A stretch of DNA of 64,000 bases from Streptomyces sp. CHD11 (GCF_018638295.1 NZ_JABTTS010000001.1:310001-374000), one strand, 5' to 3'. Shown: positions 29,772 to 38,807, counted from the first letter of the stretch. Made by a program: numbers and translations. Notes: generated by a model not told the origin, from the letters alone.

Positions 29772-30455
29772 GTGACCGCCGTACTCCCGCCGCCCCGCAC
29801 CACCACCCGCACGCTCGCACACCCGCGGCTCCTGGTCCGTGAGGAGGACGGCGAGCGGCTGCACGCGCTGCTCTGGACCATGGGTCCCGGCCGCCGGACG
29901 ATCAGCAGCTCCGTACTCGGCGGGGGCATCGGCGAACGGACCTGGGTCGTCAACGCGCAGGTCTCCCACGGCTACCGGCGCACCGACCCCGACCGGCATC
30001 TCGCCGGCCTCGCCGCCGGCTGCGGAGCCGAGGGCCCCGGGGCGGGGCTGATGACGGCGGCGGACGTCTCGGTCTACGCCCACGGGCACGACGAGGGCGT
30101 GGACGCCTTCGTCACGGCCGGCATCGAGGTGCGCGGCTGGGCCGCCGTACCCGGCGTGGGCCCGGACGGGCCGCAGGCCCCGGGCACGATCAACATCGTC
30201 GCCGCCGTACCGGTGCCGCTGAGCGACGCCGCCCTGGTCAACGCGGTGGCCACGGTCACGGAGGCGAAGGTGCAGGCACTCGTGGAGGCCGGTCACGACT
30301 GTTCCGGTACTCCCACCGACGCGGTGTGCGTGATGGCCGGCACACCTGTCCCCGGCGAGGAGACGTACGCCTTCGCCGGACCCCGTTCCCTGTGGGGTGC
30401 GCGACTGGCCCGCGCCGTCCACCGCGCCGTGCTGACGGCCGTGACGGCGCCCTGA
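29772..30455 (+). CDS. cbiZ: Adenosylcobinamide amidohydrolase
   Basis: A 227-residue CbiZ-family enzyme. It hydrolyses adenosylcobinamide to adenosylcobyric acid, so that exogenous cobamide precursors or pseudo-B12 can be rebuilt with the preferred lower ligand. Family blocks are plain: ISSSVLGGGIGERTWVVNAQV, MTAADVSVYAHGHDEG, APGTINIVAAVPVPLSDAAL, AVATVTEAKVQALVEAG and FAGPRSLWGARLARAVH. The GTG at 29772 has an AAGGAG site 11 bases upstream. It sits alone among signalling genes instead of in a cob operon, immediately upstream of a cobalamin-sensor module. Confidence 0.88.
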   Translation: MTAVLPPPRTTTRTLAHPRLLVREEDGERLHALLWTMGPGRRTISSSVLGGGIGERTWVVNAQVSHGYRRTDPDRHLAGLAAGCGAEGPGAGLMTAADVSVYAHGHDEGVDAFVTAGIEVRGWAAVPGVGPDGPQAPGTINIVAAVPVPLSDAALVNAVATVTEAKVQALVEAGHDCSGTPTDAVCVMAGTPVPGEETYAFAGPRSLWGARLARAVHRAVLTAVTAP

Positions 30456-30508
30456 GGCCGCCCGTCGGGTCCGCGGACGCGGGTCGGCACGGGGGCGGGA
30501 GGAGCCGG

Positions 30509-30533
30509 GACTGAGAGGCCGTTTGCGGGGTAC
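30509..30533 (+). promoter_or_regulatory. Possible SigB-type promoter
   Basis: GACT at 30509-30512, 15 bases, then GGGTAC at 30528-30533 fits the Streptomyces stress-sigma (SigB family) pattern GNNT-N14-16-GGGTAC/T. It lies about 95 bases ahead of the SpoIIE phosphatase gene. A short motif; chance occurrence is possible. Confidence 0.4.
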
Positions 30534-30628
30534 CCGGGCGCCGGTGAGCACGCCGACACCTGGGTCGGTTGCTTTCGCGGTGACGGATGGGGGACCGTGG
30601 CAGATGAACCGACTTTCCCGGCAGAGAG

Positions 30629-32338
30629 GTGGTGGGGTGCGCACGAAGCGTGCCTGCGCCTGTGATTCCTTCCCCCGGCTCATCCGCCCATCCGCACATC
30701 GCGGACCTCCGTGACGGTCCGTCTTGGAGGGATGCCCCCCACCCGGTCCTGCTCCTTGACGAGAGCGGCACGGTCGTGGATCTGAACCCGTCCGCCCGGC
30801 AGGTGCTGGAGGACGACCGCGGCGGGGGAGGGACGCGAGCGGACGGGATACCGTCCTGGCTGGCGCAAGCGCACCGGAGCCTCACCGAAGCGGCCGGCGT
30901 CCGGGCGGACGCCCCCCTGGCCTCCGGGGAGATCGCCGGCCGGTTCTTCGAGGCGCACCCCGGCCCGGTCACGGACGGGGGCACCGTCTGGTGGCTGGTG
31001 GACACCACCGGCCGTCGCGAGGCCGAGGCCTCCCTGCGCGATGCCCGTGAGCAGGCGGCGATCCGCGCCATGGTCTCCAGCACCCTGCTGTCGTCGCTGA
31101 ACGTGCCGCGCTGCGCCGAGGTGGCCGCGCAGATGGCGGCCGAGTACCTGGCCGACGCGGCGCTGCTCGTCCTGCCGCCCGTCGGGCGCCGCTACCCCGT
31201 GACCCACGCCCTGCGCGGCGGGGCCGCCGAGCACACCACGCAGCAGATGGATCCCCGCGACGTACCGGGACTGGCCGAGGCCCTCCAGGGGTTCCCGCCG
31301 GTACCGGCGCGCTGGATCGACCCCGGGTCCCTTCCCGGCTGGGTCGTACCGGCGGGCTTCGGCGGAGCGGTCGGCTCCGTCATGGTCACGCCGCTCCCCG
31401 GTCACGGGGTGTCCGCCGGCGCGCTGATCCTGCTCCGTTCCAGCACCGTGCAGGCGTTCACCCCGGACGAGGAGGCGTTCGCCCGGATCTTCGCCGCACG
31501 CGCGGGCTCCGCCCTGTCGGCCGCGCGCCTCTACAGCGAGCAGAGCGCGATCACGGCCACGCTCATGCGGGAACTGCTGCCGCCGACACTGGAGAGCCTG
31601 CACGGGGTGGACTACGCGGGGCGCTACCGCGCCGCCAGTGACCACGAGCGGATCGGTGGTGACTTCTACGACGTCCATCCCGGGGCGGGCCCCGCACAGG
31701 AGACGTTCGTCGTCCTCGGCGACGTGGCCGGCAAGGGGCTCGACGCGGCGGTCCTCACCGGGAAGATCCGCAACACCCTGCACGCGCTGCTGCCCCTGGC
31801 GTCCGATCACGAGCAGGTCCTCAATCTCCTCAACGGAGCCCTGCTCACGTCGCACCACACGCGCTTCGCCACCCTGGTGCTGGCCTGCGTCGGACGCGAG
31901 GACGACGGCCGGGTCCGGCTCCGGCTGACCAGTGCGGGACACATGCCTCCGCTCATCGTCCGCACCGACGGGCGCGTCGAGGAGGCGGCCACCCACGGCA
32001 CCCTGGTCGGAGCGCTGTCCTCGGTCACGGTACGGACGGCCGAGGAGTGGCTCGCTCCCGGCGAGACCTGCCTGCTCTACACGGACGGCATCACCGAGGC
32101 CCGGGGCGGGCCCCTGGGCGACGAGCTGTTCGGGGAGCACCGGCTGCGGCTGGCCCTGGAGGAGTGCGCCGGGATGCCGGGGGAAGCCGTCGTGGAGCGG
32201 GTGCAGATGCTGGCCGCGCAGTGGCTGGGCTCCGGCAGCCACGACGACATGGCCACCCTCGCCATCAGCGCGCCGCGCACGGGCCCGCCGGTGGGGGTGG
32301 ACAGCACCGGGAACGAACATCCGAGGAGGACTCCGTGA
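30629..32338 (+). CDS. PAS/GAF/SpoIIE serine phosphatase
   Basis: A 569-residue sensor phosphatase of the RsbP/RsbU type. A PAS-like segment lies near residues 35-65 (HPVLLLDESGTVVDLNPSA), a GAF domain covers about 145-300, and the PP2C-SpoIIE catalytic domain occupies about 325-555 (GGDFYDV, VLGDVAGKGLDAAVLTG, CLLYTDGITEA, SHDDMATLAI). It would dephosphorylate the downstream STAS protein or an unlinked one. Its TGA overlaps the GTG start of the cobalamin-sensor gene (GTGA at 32335-32338). GTG 30629 is the furthest plausible start; a GTG seven codons later is possible. Confidence 0.9.
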   Translation: MVGCARSVPAPVIPSPGSSAHPHIADLRDGPSWRDAPHPVLLLDESGTVVDLNPSARQVLEDDRGGGGTRADGIPSWLAQAHRSLTEAAGVRADAPLASGEIAGRFFEAHPGPVTDGGTVWWLVDTTGRREAEASLRDAREQAAIRAMVSSTLLSSLNVPRCAEVAAQMAAEYLADAALLVLPPVGRRYPVTHALRGGAAEHTTQQMDPRDVPGLAEALQGFPPVPARWIDPGSLPGWVVPAGFGGAVGSVMVTPLPGHGVSAGALILLRSSTVQAFTPDEEAFARIFAARAGSALSAARLYSEQSAITATLMRELLPPTLESLHGVDYAGRYRAASDHERIGGDFYDVHPGAGPAQETFVVLGDVAGKGLDAAVLTGKIRNTLHALLPLASDHEQVLNLLNGALLTSHHTRFATLVLACVGREDDGRVRLRLTSAGHMPPLIVRTDGRVEEAATHGTLVGALSSVTVRTAEEWLAPGETCLLYTDGITEARGGPLGDELFGEHRLRLALEECAGMPGEAVVERVQMLAAQWLGSGSHDDMATLAISAPRTGPPVGVDSTGNEHPRRTP

Positions 32339-33417
32339 GCGGGACCCGCTGGTCGGCGCAGGAGCTGCGGGAGCGGCTCTGGCACGCGGTGATCGAGGGC
32401 GGCGAGTACGAGGCCGTCGACGCGGTGCAGGCCGGCCTCGACGCCGGCTGGAACGAGGAGTCCCTGCTGCTCGACGTCGTCGCGGCGGTGCAGGAGAAGA
32501 TCGGCGTGGAGTGGGCCGCCGACCGGATCACCGTGGCGCAGGAGCACGCGGCCACGGCCATCAACGAGCGGGTGATCGCCGTCCTCGTCCACCGCCGGCC
32601 GGTGGACAGGTCCGGCGCCCCGTACCGCGGGCGGGTGACGGTCAGCTGCGTCGACGGCGAGTGGCACGCCTTCCCGGCCCGGCTCGTCGCCGAGGTGCTG
32701 CGGCTGCGCGGCTGGCAGGTGGACTATCTGGGCGCCCAGACGCCGACCCCCCATCTCGTCGCCCATCAGCACCGCACCAACTCCGACGCCGTCCTGCTCT
32801 CCGGATCGATCTCCACACATCTGCCGGCCGCGCACGCGGCGATCACGGCCTGTCAGGCGGTCGGCGTGCCGGTGGTGGCGGGCGGCAGGGCCTTCGGTGC
32901 GGACGGCCGGTACGCACGGGCCCTGGGCGCCGACGCGTGGGCCCCGGACGCGCGGGGAGCGGCCGCCGCGCTGGAGGCCGGTCTGTCCCGGCCCATGGCG
33001 TTCCGCGACGCGGTCGACGACCTGCCGCACCTGGCCGACCAGGAGTACACCATGGTCGTCCGGTCCCGCAGCCGCCTGGTCAAGCAGGTGCTGGTGGACC
33101 TGGAGAGCCGGTTCCCGGCGATGCGCGGTTACAGCGACGCGCAGCGGGAGCGGACCGCCGAGGACCTGGTGCACATCATCGACTTCCTGACCACCGCCCT
33201 GTACCTGGACGACGCCGAGGTGTTCACCGCATTCCTCCGGTGGACCTCCGAGGTGCTCACGGCACGCGGCGTCCCGGTGCACTCCCTGGCCATGGGACTC
33301 GACATCCTGGGTGAGCGGCTGCACGACTTCCCCCGGGCCCTGCGTCTCGTCCGCGAGGGCGCGGCCGCTCTGAAGGACGGGGCGGACGCCGTCGCCGTTC
33401 CCGGCACGGCGGTATGA
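32335..33417 (+). CDS. CarH-like cobalamin-binding sensor without DNA-binding domain
   Basis: A 360-residue protein started at GTG 32335 (GAGGAGGA ribosome site). Residues 1-90 form the four-helix B12-binding cap with Trp60 and Glu70-His71, the exact W-x9-EH signature of CarH/LitR adenosylcobalamin photoreceptors. Residues 98-205 are the Rossmann-like B12 domain with E109-W-H111 (lower-ligand histidine of the E/D-x-H-x-x-G motif, where the final Gly is Pro), LLSGSIS and VVAGGRAF. The residue after Trp60 is Ala, not the His that replaces adenosyl in light-exposed CarH. Residues 215-360 are a helical domain resembling RsbR-type stressosome sensor modules. There is no MerR domain. It overlaps both neighbours (SpoIIE phosphatase, STAS), implying that it controls partner switching through cobalamin redox state, form or light. 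Confidence 0.85.
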   Translation: MSGTRWSAQELRERLWHAVIEGGEYEAVDAVQAGLDAGWNEESLLLDVVAAVQEKIGVEWAADRITVAQEHAATAINERVIAVLVHRRPVDRSGAPYRGRVTVSCVDGEWHAFPARLVAEVLRLRGWQVDYLGAQTPTPHLVAHQHRTNSDAVLLSGSISTHLPAAHAAITACQAVGVPVVAGGRAFGADGRYARALGADAWAPDARGAAAALEAGLSRPMAFRDAVDDLPHLADQEYTMVVRSRSRLVKQVLVDLESRFPAMRGYSDAQRERTAEDLVHIIDFLTTALYLDDAEVFTAFLRWTSEVLTARGVPVHSLAMGLDILGERLHDFPRALRLVREGAAALKDGADAVAVPGTAV

Positions 33418-33809
33418 GCATGGCCCGCGACTCCCGGGTTCGTCCCGCGCCCGACCGGGAGACGGTCACGCTGACGGTGCGCGTGTGCGGTGACCTCGAC
33501 GAGGCCGCGGGCGCGGAACTGACCGCTGTCGTGGTGGCGCGGCTCACCGGGCCCGAGCCGCCGCGGACCGTGCGGCTGGACTTCCGCGCGCTGGAGGGCA
33601 TCGACCGGCTGGGGCTGGCCGAACTGCTCATGATCCGCCGTCACACCGGTGCCGCGGGCGCGGCGCTGCACCTGGACAACCGGCCCGTGGCCCTCGAACG
33701 TCTGCTGCGCCGGACCAATGTCCTCGGCCATCTCACGGCCGCGGAGACGGCCGAGGCGGCGCCGGAGCGCCCCGGCGCCGGCCTCGTGCACAGCGCGTAC
33801 GGCGACTGA
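33414..33809 (+). CDS. STAS-domain protein lacking the usual phosphoserine
   Basis: A 131-residue STAS protein, the anti-sigma-antagonist fold (VTLTVRVCGDLDEAAGAEL, then VRLDFRALEGIDRLGLAELL). The conserved acceptor motif Asp-Ser-Ser/Thr-Gly is replaced by Asp64-Arg65-Leu66-Gly67, so it cannot be phosphorylated at the normal site. It may be constitutively active, an inert scaffold as in some stressosome proteins, or a decoy. Its ATG overlaps the TGA of the cobalamin sensor (ATGA at 33414-33417), and it is the last gene of the trio. Confidence 0.82.
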   Translation: MSMARDSRVRPAPDRETVTLTVRVCGDLDEAAGAELTAVVVARLTGPEPPRTVRLDFRALEGIDRLGLAELLMIRRHTGAAGAALHLDNRPVALERLLRRTNVLGHLTAAETAEAAPERPGAGLVHSAYGD

Positions 33810-34171
33810 CCCAGGGCGCGGCTCACCGGTGGGGCCGGCCGGCCCTCTGCACGCACTCCCCCGCGCCGCGGCGGTGGCCGACGGCCGGGAAGCCGGTCCG
33901 GTCAGGCCTGGCGTGCGCACGGCGGCGTACCGCCCCCGGGCCGGCGTCTCCCGTCACCCCTGCGACCGCTCTCCGTCTCCTTCGGTCGGCCCCCGCCTCG
34001 CCCGGCACCGGACGAAACCGGTCGCTGCGTCCGTCTCCTGCGGCACGGCACGCCTCCCTGCGCGGCCGCGCTCCGACCCCCTCGATGGGCCATCCGCCTC
34101 GCCCGCGCCGGGCGGTACCGGTCCCTGCCCTCCGCCGGACCCACTTCCCCGGTACCGGTCGGGCTGCCGGG
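33810..34171. other. Intergenic region, no gene recognised
   Basis: Space between convergent operons. GGTACCGGTC occurs twice about 45 bases apart near 34113 and 34160. No clear hairpin terminator or coding sequence was found. Confidence 0.4.
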
Positions 34172-35053
34172 TCACCGGCGGGAGCGGACCGCGGCCCTGT
34201 CCGCTGTGCCGCCGGCGCCCAGAAGACCGGTGTGGCGCAGCGGGTCCCCCGCCTCCAGGCCGGGCATGCGCAGACGGGTCGCGCGCAGGACCACCGAGGG
34301 CACCGCGATACGGGCCACCTGGACCAGCCGCAGGCCGCGCGGCACATAGACGGCCCTGCTGCGGTGTTCCACGGCCGTCGCGAGCCGGGCGGCCACCTCG
34401 TCCACCGGGTGCAGCCGCCGGGCGGGCGGGGGCATGCGCCGGCGCAGTTCCCGCAGTACGGCGTGACGGTCGGCGTCGCGGATCATGTCGGTGTCGGTCC
34501 AGCCGAGGTAGCCGATGCCGACGGCGACACCGCGGTGCGCCACCTCTGCGCCCAGCGCGTGGGCGAAGGACTCCACGCCCGCCTTGGAGGCGCAGTAGGC
34601 GCTCATCATCGGAGCGGCGCCGATCGAGGCCAGCGAGGCGACCTGGAGGTAGTAGCCCTTCGTCGCCAGCAGGTCCGGCAGAAAAGCACGGGCCGTGGCC
34701 GCGCTCCCGGTCAGGTTGACGTCGATCACGCGGCGCCACAGCGCCGGGTCGGAGGTGGCGAACGGGCCGCCCTCCGCGATCCCGGCGTTGGCCACGACGG
34801 CGGACGGTGTGCCGAGGCGGGATCTGACCAGACCGGCGGCCTCGTCCAGCGCGGCCTCGTCGGTGATATCGGTCTCGCACGCCAGTGCCACCGTGGGCAG
34901 CCCGGCCGCCACCTCCTCCAGTCCGGCCTTCTCGTGGCCGAGCAGCGCGATCCGGGCACCGCGCCGGGCCAGGTCGCGGGCCAGAGCGGCGCCGATCCCC
35001 CGCGCGGCGCCCGTCACCACCACGGTGCGGCCGCGCAGCGGGGCGCCGCTCAC
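34172..35053 (-). CDS. Short-chain dehydrogenase/reductase
   Basis: A 293-residue SDR with NAD(P)-binding TGAARGIG (residues 14-21), the NAG motif at 89-91 and the catalytic Ser140, Tyr153, Lys157 (YCASK). The C-terminal 60 residues are a basic, partly hydrophobic extension (LRLVQVARIAVPSVVLRATR) that may touch the membrane. GTG start overlaps the stop of the upstream gene (GTGA). It is the last gene of a five-gene minus-strand oxidoreductase operon, so it probably reduces or oxidises the product of the upstream oxygenase and desaturase. Confidence 0.9.
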   Translation of the reverse strand: MSGAPLRGRTVVVTGAARGIGAALARDLARRGARIALLGHEKAGLEEVAAGLPTVALACETDITDEAALDEAAGLVRSRLGTPSAVVANAGIAEGGPFATSDPALWRRVIDVNLTGSAATARAFLPDLLATKGYYLQVASLASIGAAPMMSAYCASKAGVESFAHALGAEVAHRGVAVGIGYLGWTDTDMIRDADRHAVLRELRRRMPPPARRLHPVDEVAARLATAVEHRSRAVYVPRGLRLVQVARIAVPSVVLRATRLRMPGLEAGDPLRHTGLLGAGGTADRAAVRSRR

Positions 35054-35508
35054 CGGCCGTCTCCCCCGGTATCGGGGCGGGCCGTGTGGTCGGGATGACC
35101 GGCGGTGCGGCGGGCCTCCTTCATCTCGGCCTCGTAGAGGTGGTCGCGGCCGTCGGCGAGCTCGTCGACGGCCGCTCGCTCGATCTCCCGGAACGGCTGG
35201 TGGTACGTGGTGTCGTAGGCCTCGACGATCTGGAACGTCCAGTGGCCCGGGATGACGTTGCGCCCCAGTATCTGGGTGCGCACCGTCTCGGCCCAGTCCT
35301 CATGCCCGGCCTTCCGCAGCAGTTCGACCGCCCGGTCCAGTTCGAGATCGGCGGTGCCGGTGAGCTGATGGAAGCTGTAGAGATGCCCCCGGGCGCGCTC
35401 GGTGGTCTCCAGGGCCTTCGACAGCGCCCCGAGCGCCTCCACCGTCGCGTCGCTGACGCCCTCGGGGCGCCGGTGGGCACGGTCGGGACCGTCCTCGTGT
35501 CCGCTCAT
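35050..35508 (-). CDS. Conserved hypothetical protein
   Basis: A 152-residue, charged, helical soluble protein (ALSKALETTERARGHLYSFHQL, GRNVIPGHWTFQIVEAYD). I do not recognise a named family, but the middle segment has the regular look of a conserved actinobacterial protein. It overlaps the SDR gene by 4 bases and follows the desaturase gene after the poly-G tract, so it may start a sub-operon with the SDR. Confidence 0.65.
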   Translation of the reverse strand: MSGHEDGPDRAHRRPEGVSDATVEALGALSKALETTERARGHLYSFHQLTGTADLELDRAVELLRKAGHEDWAETVRTQILGRNVIPGHWTFQIVEAYDTTYHQPFREIERAAVDELADGRDHLYEAEMKEARRTAGHPDHTARPDTGGDGR

Positions 35509-35571
35509 CGTCTCGCCTCCGCCTGTCGTCGATGGTGTACCCGCACCTCGGGGCCGGGGCCGGGGCCCCGG

Positions 35572-35622
<51 letters not shown>

Positions 35623-35647
<25 letters not shown>

Positions 35648-37254
35648 CCCGTGCGGTCGCGGTGCGCCAGCAGCCGCTGCGCCCCGGTCAGCGCGGGCGC
35701 CAGACGCCGGCGCAGGGCGGAGCGGGCGGCGTTGGCACCCGGCGCGCCGTGCACGCCGCCGCCCGGATGGGCGCCGGCGGAGGCCAGGTACAGGCCCTTG
35801 ACAGGGGTCTCGGGACGCCCGGTGCCGGGGGCCGGGCGGAAGAACAGCTGCTGGTGCAGGGCCGCGGTACCACCATTGATGGCGCCGCCGTGCAGGTTCC
35901 GGTCGAGGGACTGGAGCGTGGGGGGAGCGAGGATGCGCCGGGCCCGGATCCTGCCGCGGAAGCCCGGCGCGAAGCGCTCCACCTGACGCTCGACCCGGTC
36001 GGCCATGATCTCCTGCTCCCTGGCGTCCCAGGCGCCCGTGAGGGACTCCTCCCCCGCGTCGTCCGTGATGTCGTGCGGCACGTGGGTGTAGGCCCACGCG
36101 GACTCGGTCCCCCGGGGGGAGCGGGACGCGTCGGAGGTCGTCATCTGCCCGAACAGGGAGAAGGGCCGGTCCGGGACGCTGCCGGCGGCGAGCTGGGCGG
36201 CGAAGCGGGTGAGCTCGCCGAGTCCGTCCGCGAGGTGGACCGTGCCCGCGCCCACGGCCTGCTCGCATGTCCAGGGGACCGGGCCGTCGAGCGCCCAGTC
36301 GACCTTGAAGGTGGCGAAGTCCCACTGGAAGCGCCGCAGGTCGGCCAGGAGCTGCGCGGGCAGGTGCTCGGGGGCGACGAGTTCGCCGTACAGGGCGGGC
36401 ACCGACACGTCGGCGAGGACGGCGCGGTCCGCGGCGACCGTCTCGCCGCCGGCCGTGCGCACCCCGGTGGCCCGGCCGTCGCGCACGACCACCTGATCGA
36501 CGCGCTGCCCGCAGCGCAGCACTCCGCCGCGCGTCTCCAGACGGCGTACCAGGGCGCCGGTGAGGGCTCCGGCGCCGCCGGCCGGCACGGGAAAGCCGTA
36601 CGTCTGTCCGAGCATCGACATCAGCCAGCCGTAGCCGCCGCTGCCCGCCGCCTCCGGTGCCAGATCGGCGTGGAGCGCGTTGCCGGCCAGCAGCAGCCCG
36701 CCTCCCTCGCCCCGGAACTCCTCCTCGGCCATCCGGCGCACCGGCAGGACCAGGGTGCGCGCCATGCGCAGTCCTCCGGTGCCGCGCAGCCGCACGGCCA
36801 GCCGGGCCCCGGAACGGACGGGCGGGAAGGGAGTGAACAGGGCGTCCAGGAGGTCGGGCCGCAGGGTCTCCCACACGGCGTGCAGCCGGCGCCAGGCCGC
36901 GCCGTCGCCAGGCGCGAAGGAGTCCAGCGACTCCGCGGTGACATCGACCCGGCGGTCGAGCACCGCGCACCGGCCGTCGGTGAGCGGATGCGCGACGACG
37001 TGCGGGGCGTGGCTCCAGCGCAGCCCGTGACGTTCCAGCCGCAGTCCGGAGACGACCGGGGAGGCGGCGGCGAGCGGATAGAAGGAGCTGCAGACGTCGC
37101 TGACGAAGTCGGGGTCGGCGCCCCGGTCGTGGCGGACGGCGCCACCGGGCTCCGGCTGCTCCTCCAGTACCTCCACACTCCAGCCCGCGTCGGCGAGCAG
37201 GTTCGCCGCGACCAGTCCGTTGGGTCCGGCCCCGATCACCACGGCGTCAGGCAC
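35623..37254 (-). CDS. CrtI/PYROXD2-like FAD-dependent oxidoreductase
   Basis: A 543-residue flavoprotein of the phytoene-desaturase/carotenoid-isomerase superfamily. VIGAGPNGLVAANLL binds the FAD ADP moiety, and the C-terminal signature GLYLASAGAHPGGGVHGAPG is typical of the family. Actinobacterial members closest to PYROXD2 lie outside carotenoid clusters and their substrates are unknown. No crtB, crtE or lycopene cyclase is in this window, which argues against a carotenoid role. GTG 37254 overlaps the SRPBCC gene by 8 bases. Its final codons lie within the terminator hairpin. Confidence 0.85.
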
Positions 37255-37753
37255 GGGCGCCTCCCGCGTCGGACCGCGAGGCGACGACCTGGCCCATGGG
37301 GCGGCGTCGCTCCTCCTCCTCGGCATCGGTCTCGCAGAGTTCCGCCAGCCGGGCGAGCATGGCGCGGTGGCGGATCTGGATGAGTGCCTCCACGGCCACG
37401 TTGTGCAGGAAGCCTCCGGCGCCGCGCAGAGGATGCTCGTCCACCTTGACCAGGGTGTGGTCCCCCCAGGTGTGCACCTCGATGGCGATCCGCGCCGTAC
37501 CGAGCGGTCCCGCCTCGGCCTCGAGTTCCAGGACCTCGCCGGGTACGCAGCGACGGACGACGGTCTCGTTGCGCAGGCAGACCGGTCCGAAACGTACCTC
37601 GTACCCGATGGCGGAGCCGACCTGCGGCCAGTGCCCGCGCACCGGCTCGGACGCCGACGTTCCCACGACCCAGTCGGCGTAGCGTGTGCCGTCCTCGAGC
37701 ACGGCCCACACGGACCGCGGATCCACCCTGATCAGACGATGACGAATCGCCAC
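37247..37753 (-). CDS. SRPBCC-fold protein
   Basis: A 168-residue protein of the START/Bet v1-like (polyketide cyclase, SRPBCC) fold: IRHRLIRVDPRSVWAVLEDG at the start, WPQVGSAIGYEVRFGP, a conserved strand GTARIAIEVHTWGDHTLV, and a long C-terminal helix (HNVAVEALIQIRHRAMLARL). Such proteins bind hydrophobic ligands and some cyclise or hydrate them. GTG 37753 is chosen for the GGGAGG ribosome site; longer frames run into the upstream gene in antisense. It is coupled to the desaturase gene. Confidence 0.83.
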   Translation of the reverse strand: MAIRHRLIRVDPRSVWAVLEDGTRYADWVVGTSASEPVRGHWPQVGSAIGYEVRFGPVCLRNETVVRRCVPGEVLELEAEAGPLGTARIAIEVHTWGDHTLVKVDEHPLRGAGGFLHNVAVEALIQIRHRAMLARLAELCETDAEEEERRRPMGQVVASRSDAGGARA

Positions 37754-37848
37754 TTCGACCTCCCGTGTCCGGACCGGCACCAGCCAGCACTGAGTGCCCC
37801 CTCCGGCCGGTCTCAACCCGCGGCCTCGCGAAGAGGGCCCGGCCCGGG

Positions 37849-38721
37849 TCAGCCGGCGCCGCGGACCGGTGCCATGGCCCACCGGATGCCCGCGGTGACG
37901 GCGGTGCCGAGCGGGCGCACGCACACGCTCTCGGCCGGGGGCACGCGCGGCAGCCAGAGTGCCCTGGAGGCCCAGCCGGGCAGGAGGGACACGGCGTTGG
38001 CGGCGAGGACGCCGTAGGGCAGCCGGGCGAGCAGCGGGACGGGTGGGTCGAGCAGCAGGAAACGGGCGGTGGCGCGTGCCTCGGGGGTGGCGCGCAGGTC
38101 CGGACGGTAGGCGGCCAGCCGCTCGTCGAGGCCGGCCCGGTCGACCGGTGGGTCGGGTATGCCGAGCGCGGTGGCGATGCGCGCCATGTCCGCGACGTAC
38201 GCGTCGCAGCCCTCCTCGTCCAGGGGGCGGGCGCCGTAGCGCTGGTGGGCGCGCAGGAAGCTGTCGACCTCCGCGACGTGCACCCAGCCCAGCAGGCGTG
38301 GGTCGGCGGCTCGGTACTCCTCCCCCTCCGCGGTGGTGCCGCGCACCGTCTCGTGGACGGCACGTACCCGGTCGACGGCGCGCTGGGCGCTGTCGGCGGT
38401 GCCGTAGGTGGTGACAGCGAGGAAGGTGCTGGTCCGCTGGAGGCGTCCCCAGGGATCCCCGCGGAATCCGGAGTGTGCGGCGACGGCGGACATGGCGAGG
38501 GGGTGGAGCGACTGGAGCAGCAGGGCCGACAGGCCGCCGATGAACATCGAGGCGTCCCCGTGCACCCTTCTGACCGGCCGCTCGGGGCCGAACCAGCGCG
38601 GCCCGGGGGTGTCGTGGATGCGCGCGCGGTTGGCCGCGCCGTCCGGCCCGGCCACCCTGGAGAAGATCGCGTGACCGATCCGGTCGCGTACCCCGGCGCC
38701 GCCTTCCGTCAGCAGTCCCAT
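37849..38721 (-). CDS. MpaB/Lcp-like oxygenase (DUF2236)
   Basis: A 290-residue member of the DUF2236 family, which includes the heme enzymes latex-clearing protein and MpaB that oxidatively cleave double bonds of isoprenoids. Typical segments are VHGDASMFIGGLSALLLQSL, HPLAMSAVAAHSGFRGDPWG, RLQRTSTFLAVTTYGT and LGWVHVAEVDSFLRAHQRYG. It starts the minus-strand oxidoreductase operon, and the downstream SRPBCC, desaturase and SDR suggest stepwise processing of a lipid, terpene or polyene. ATG 38721 is the only start giving the correct family N-terminus. Confidence 0.85.
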   Translation of the reverse strand: MGLLTEGGAGVRDRIGHAIFSRVAGPDGAANRARIHDTPGPRWFGPERPVRRVHGDASMFIGGLSALLLQSLHPLAMSAVAAHSGFRGDPWGRLQRTSTFLAVTTYGTADSAQRAVDRVRAVHETVRGTTAEGEEYRAADPRLLGWVHVAEVDSFLRAHQRYGARPLDEEGCDAYVADMARIATALGIPDPPVDRAGLDERLAAYRPDLRATPEARATARFLLLDPPVPLLARLPYGVLAANAVSLLPGWASRALWLPRVPPAESVCVRPLGTAVTAGIRWAMAPVRGAG

Positions 38722-38807
38722 CGCTCGCTCCGCCCTTCTCGCGCCCACGACGGCCGCGGACGCCCCATGTACTGCCCCTGCCCCGGTCCCCTCGGGGTGC
38801 ACACCGC

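Noticed and set aside
29690..30628. Cobalamin riboswitch upstream of cbiZ or the sensor trio
   Set aside because: The conserved B12-box core could not be found by eye in either gap; a covariance search would settle it.
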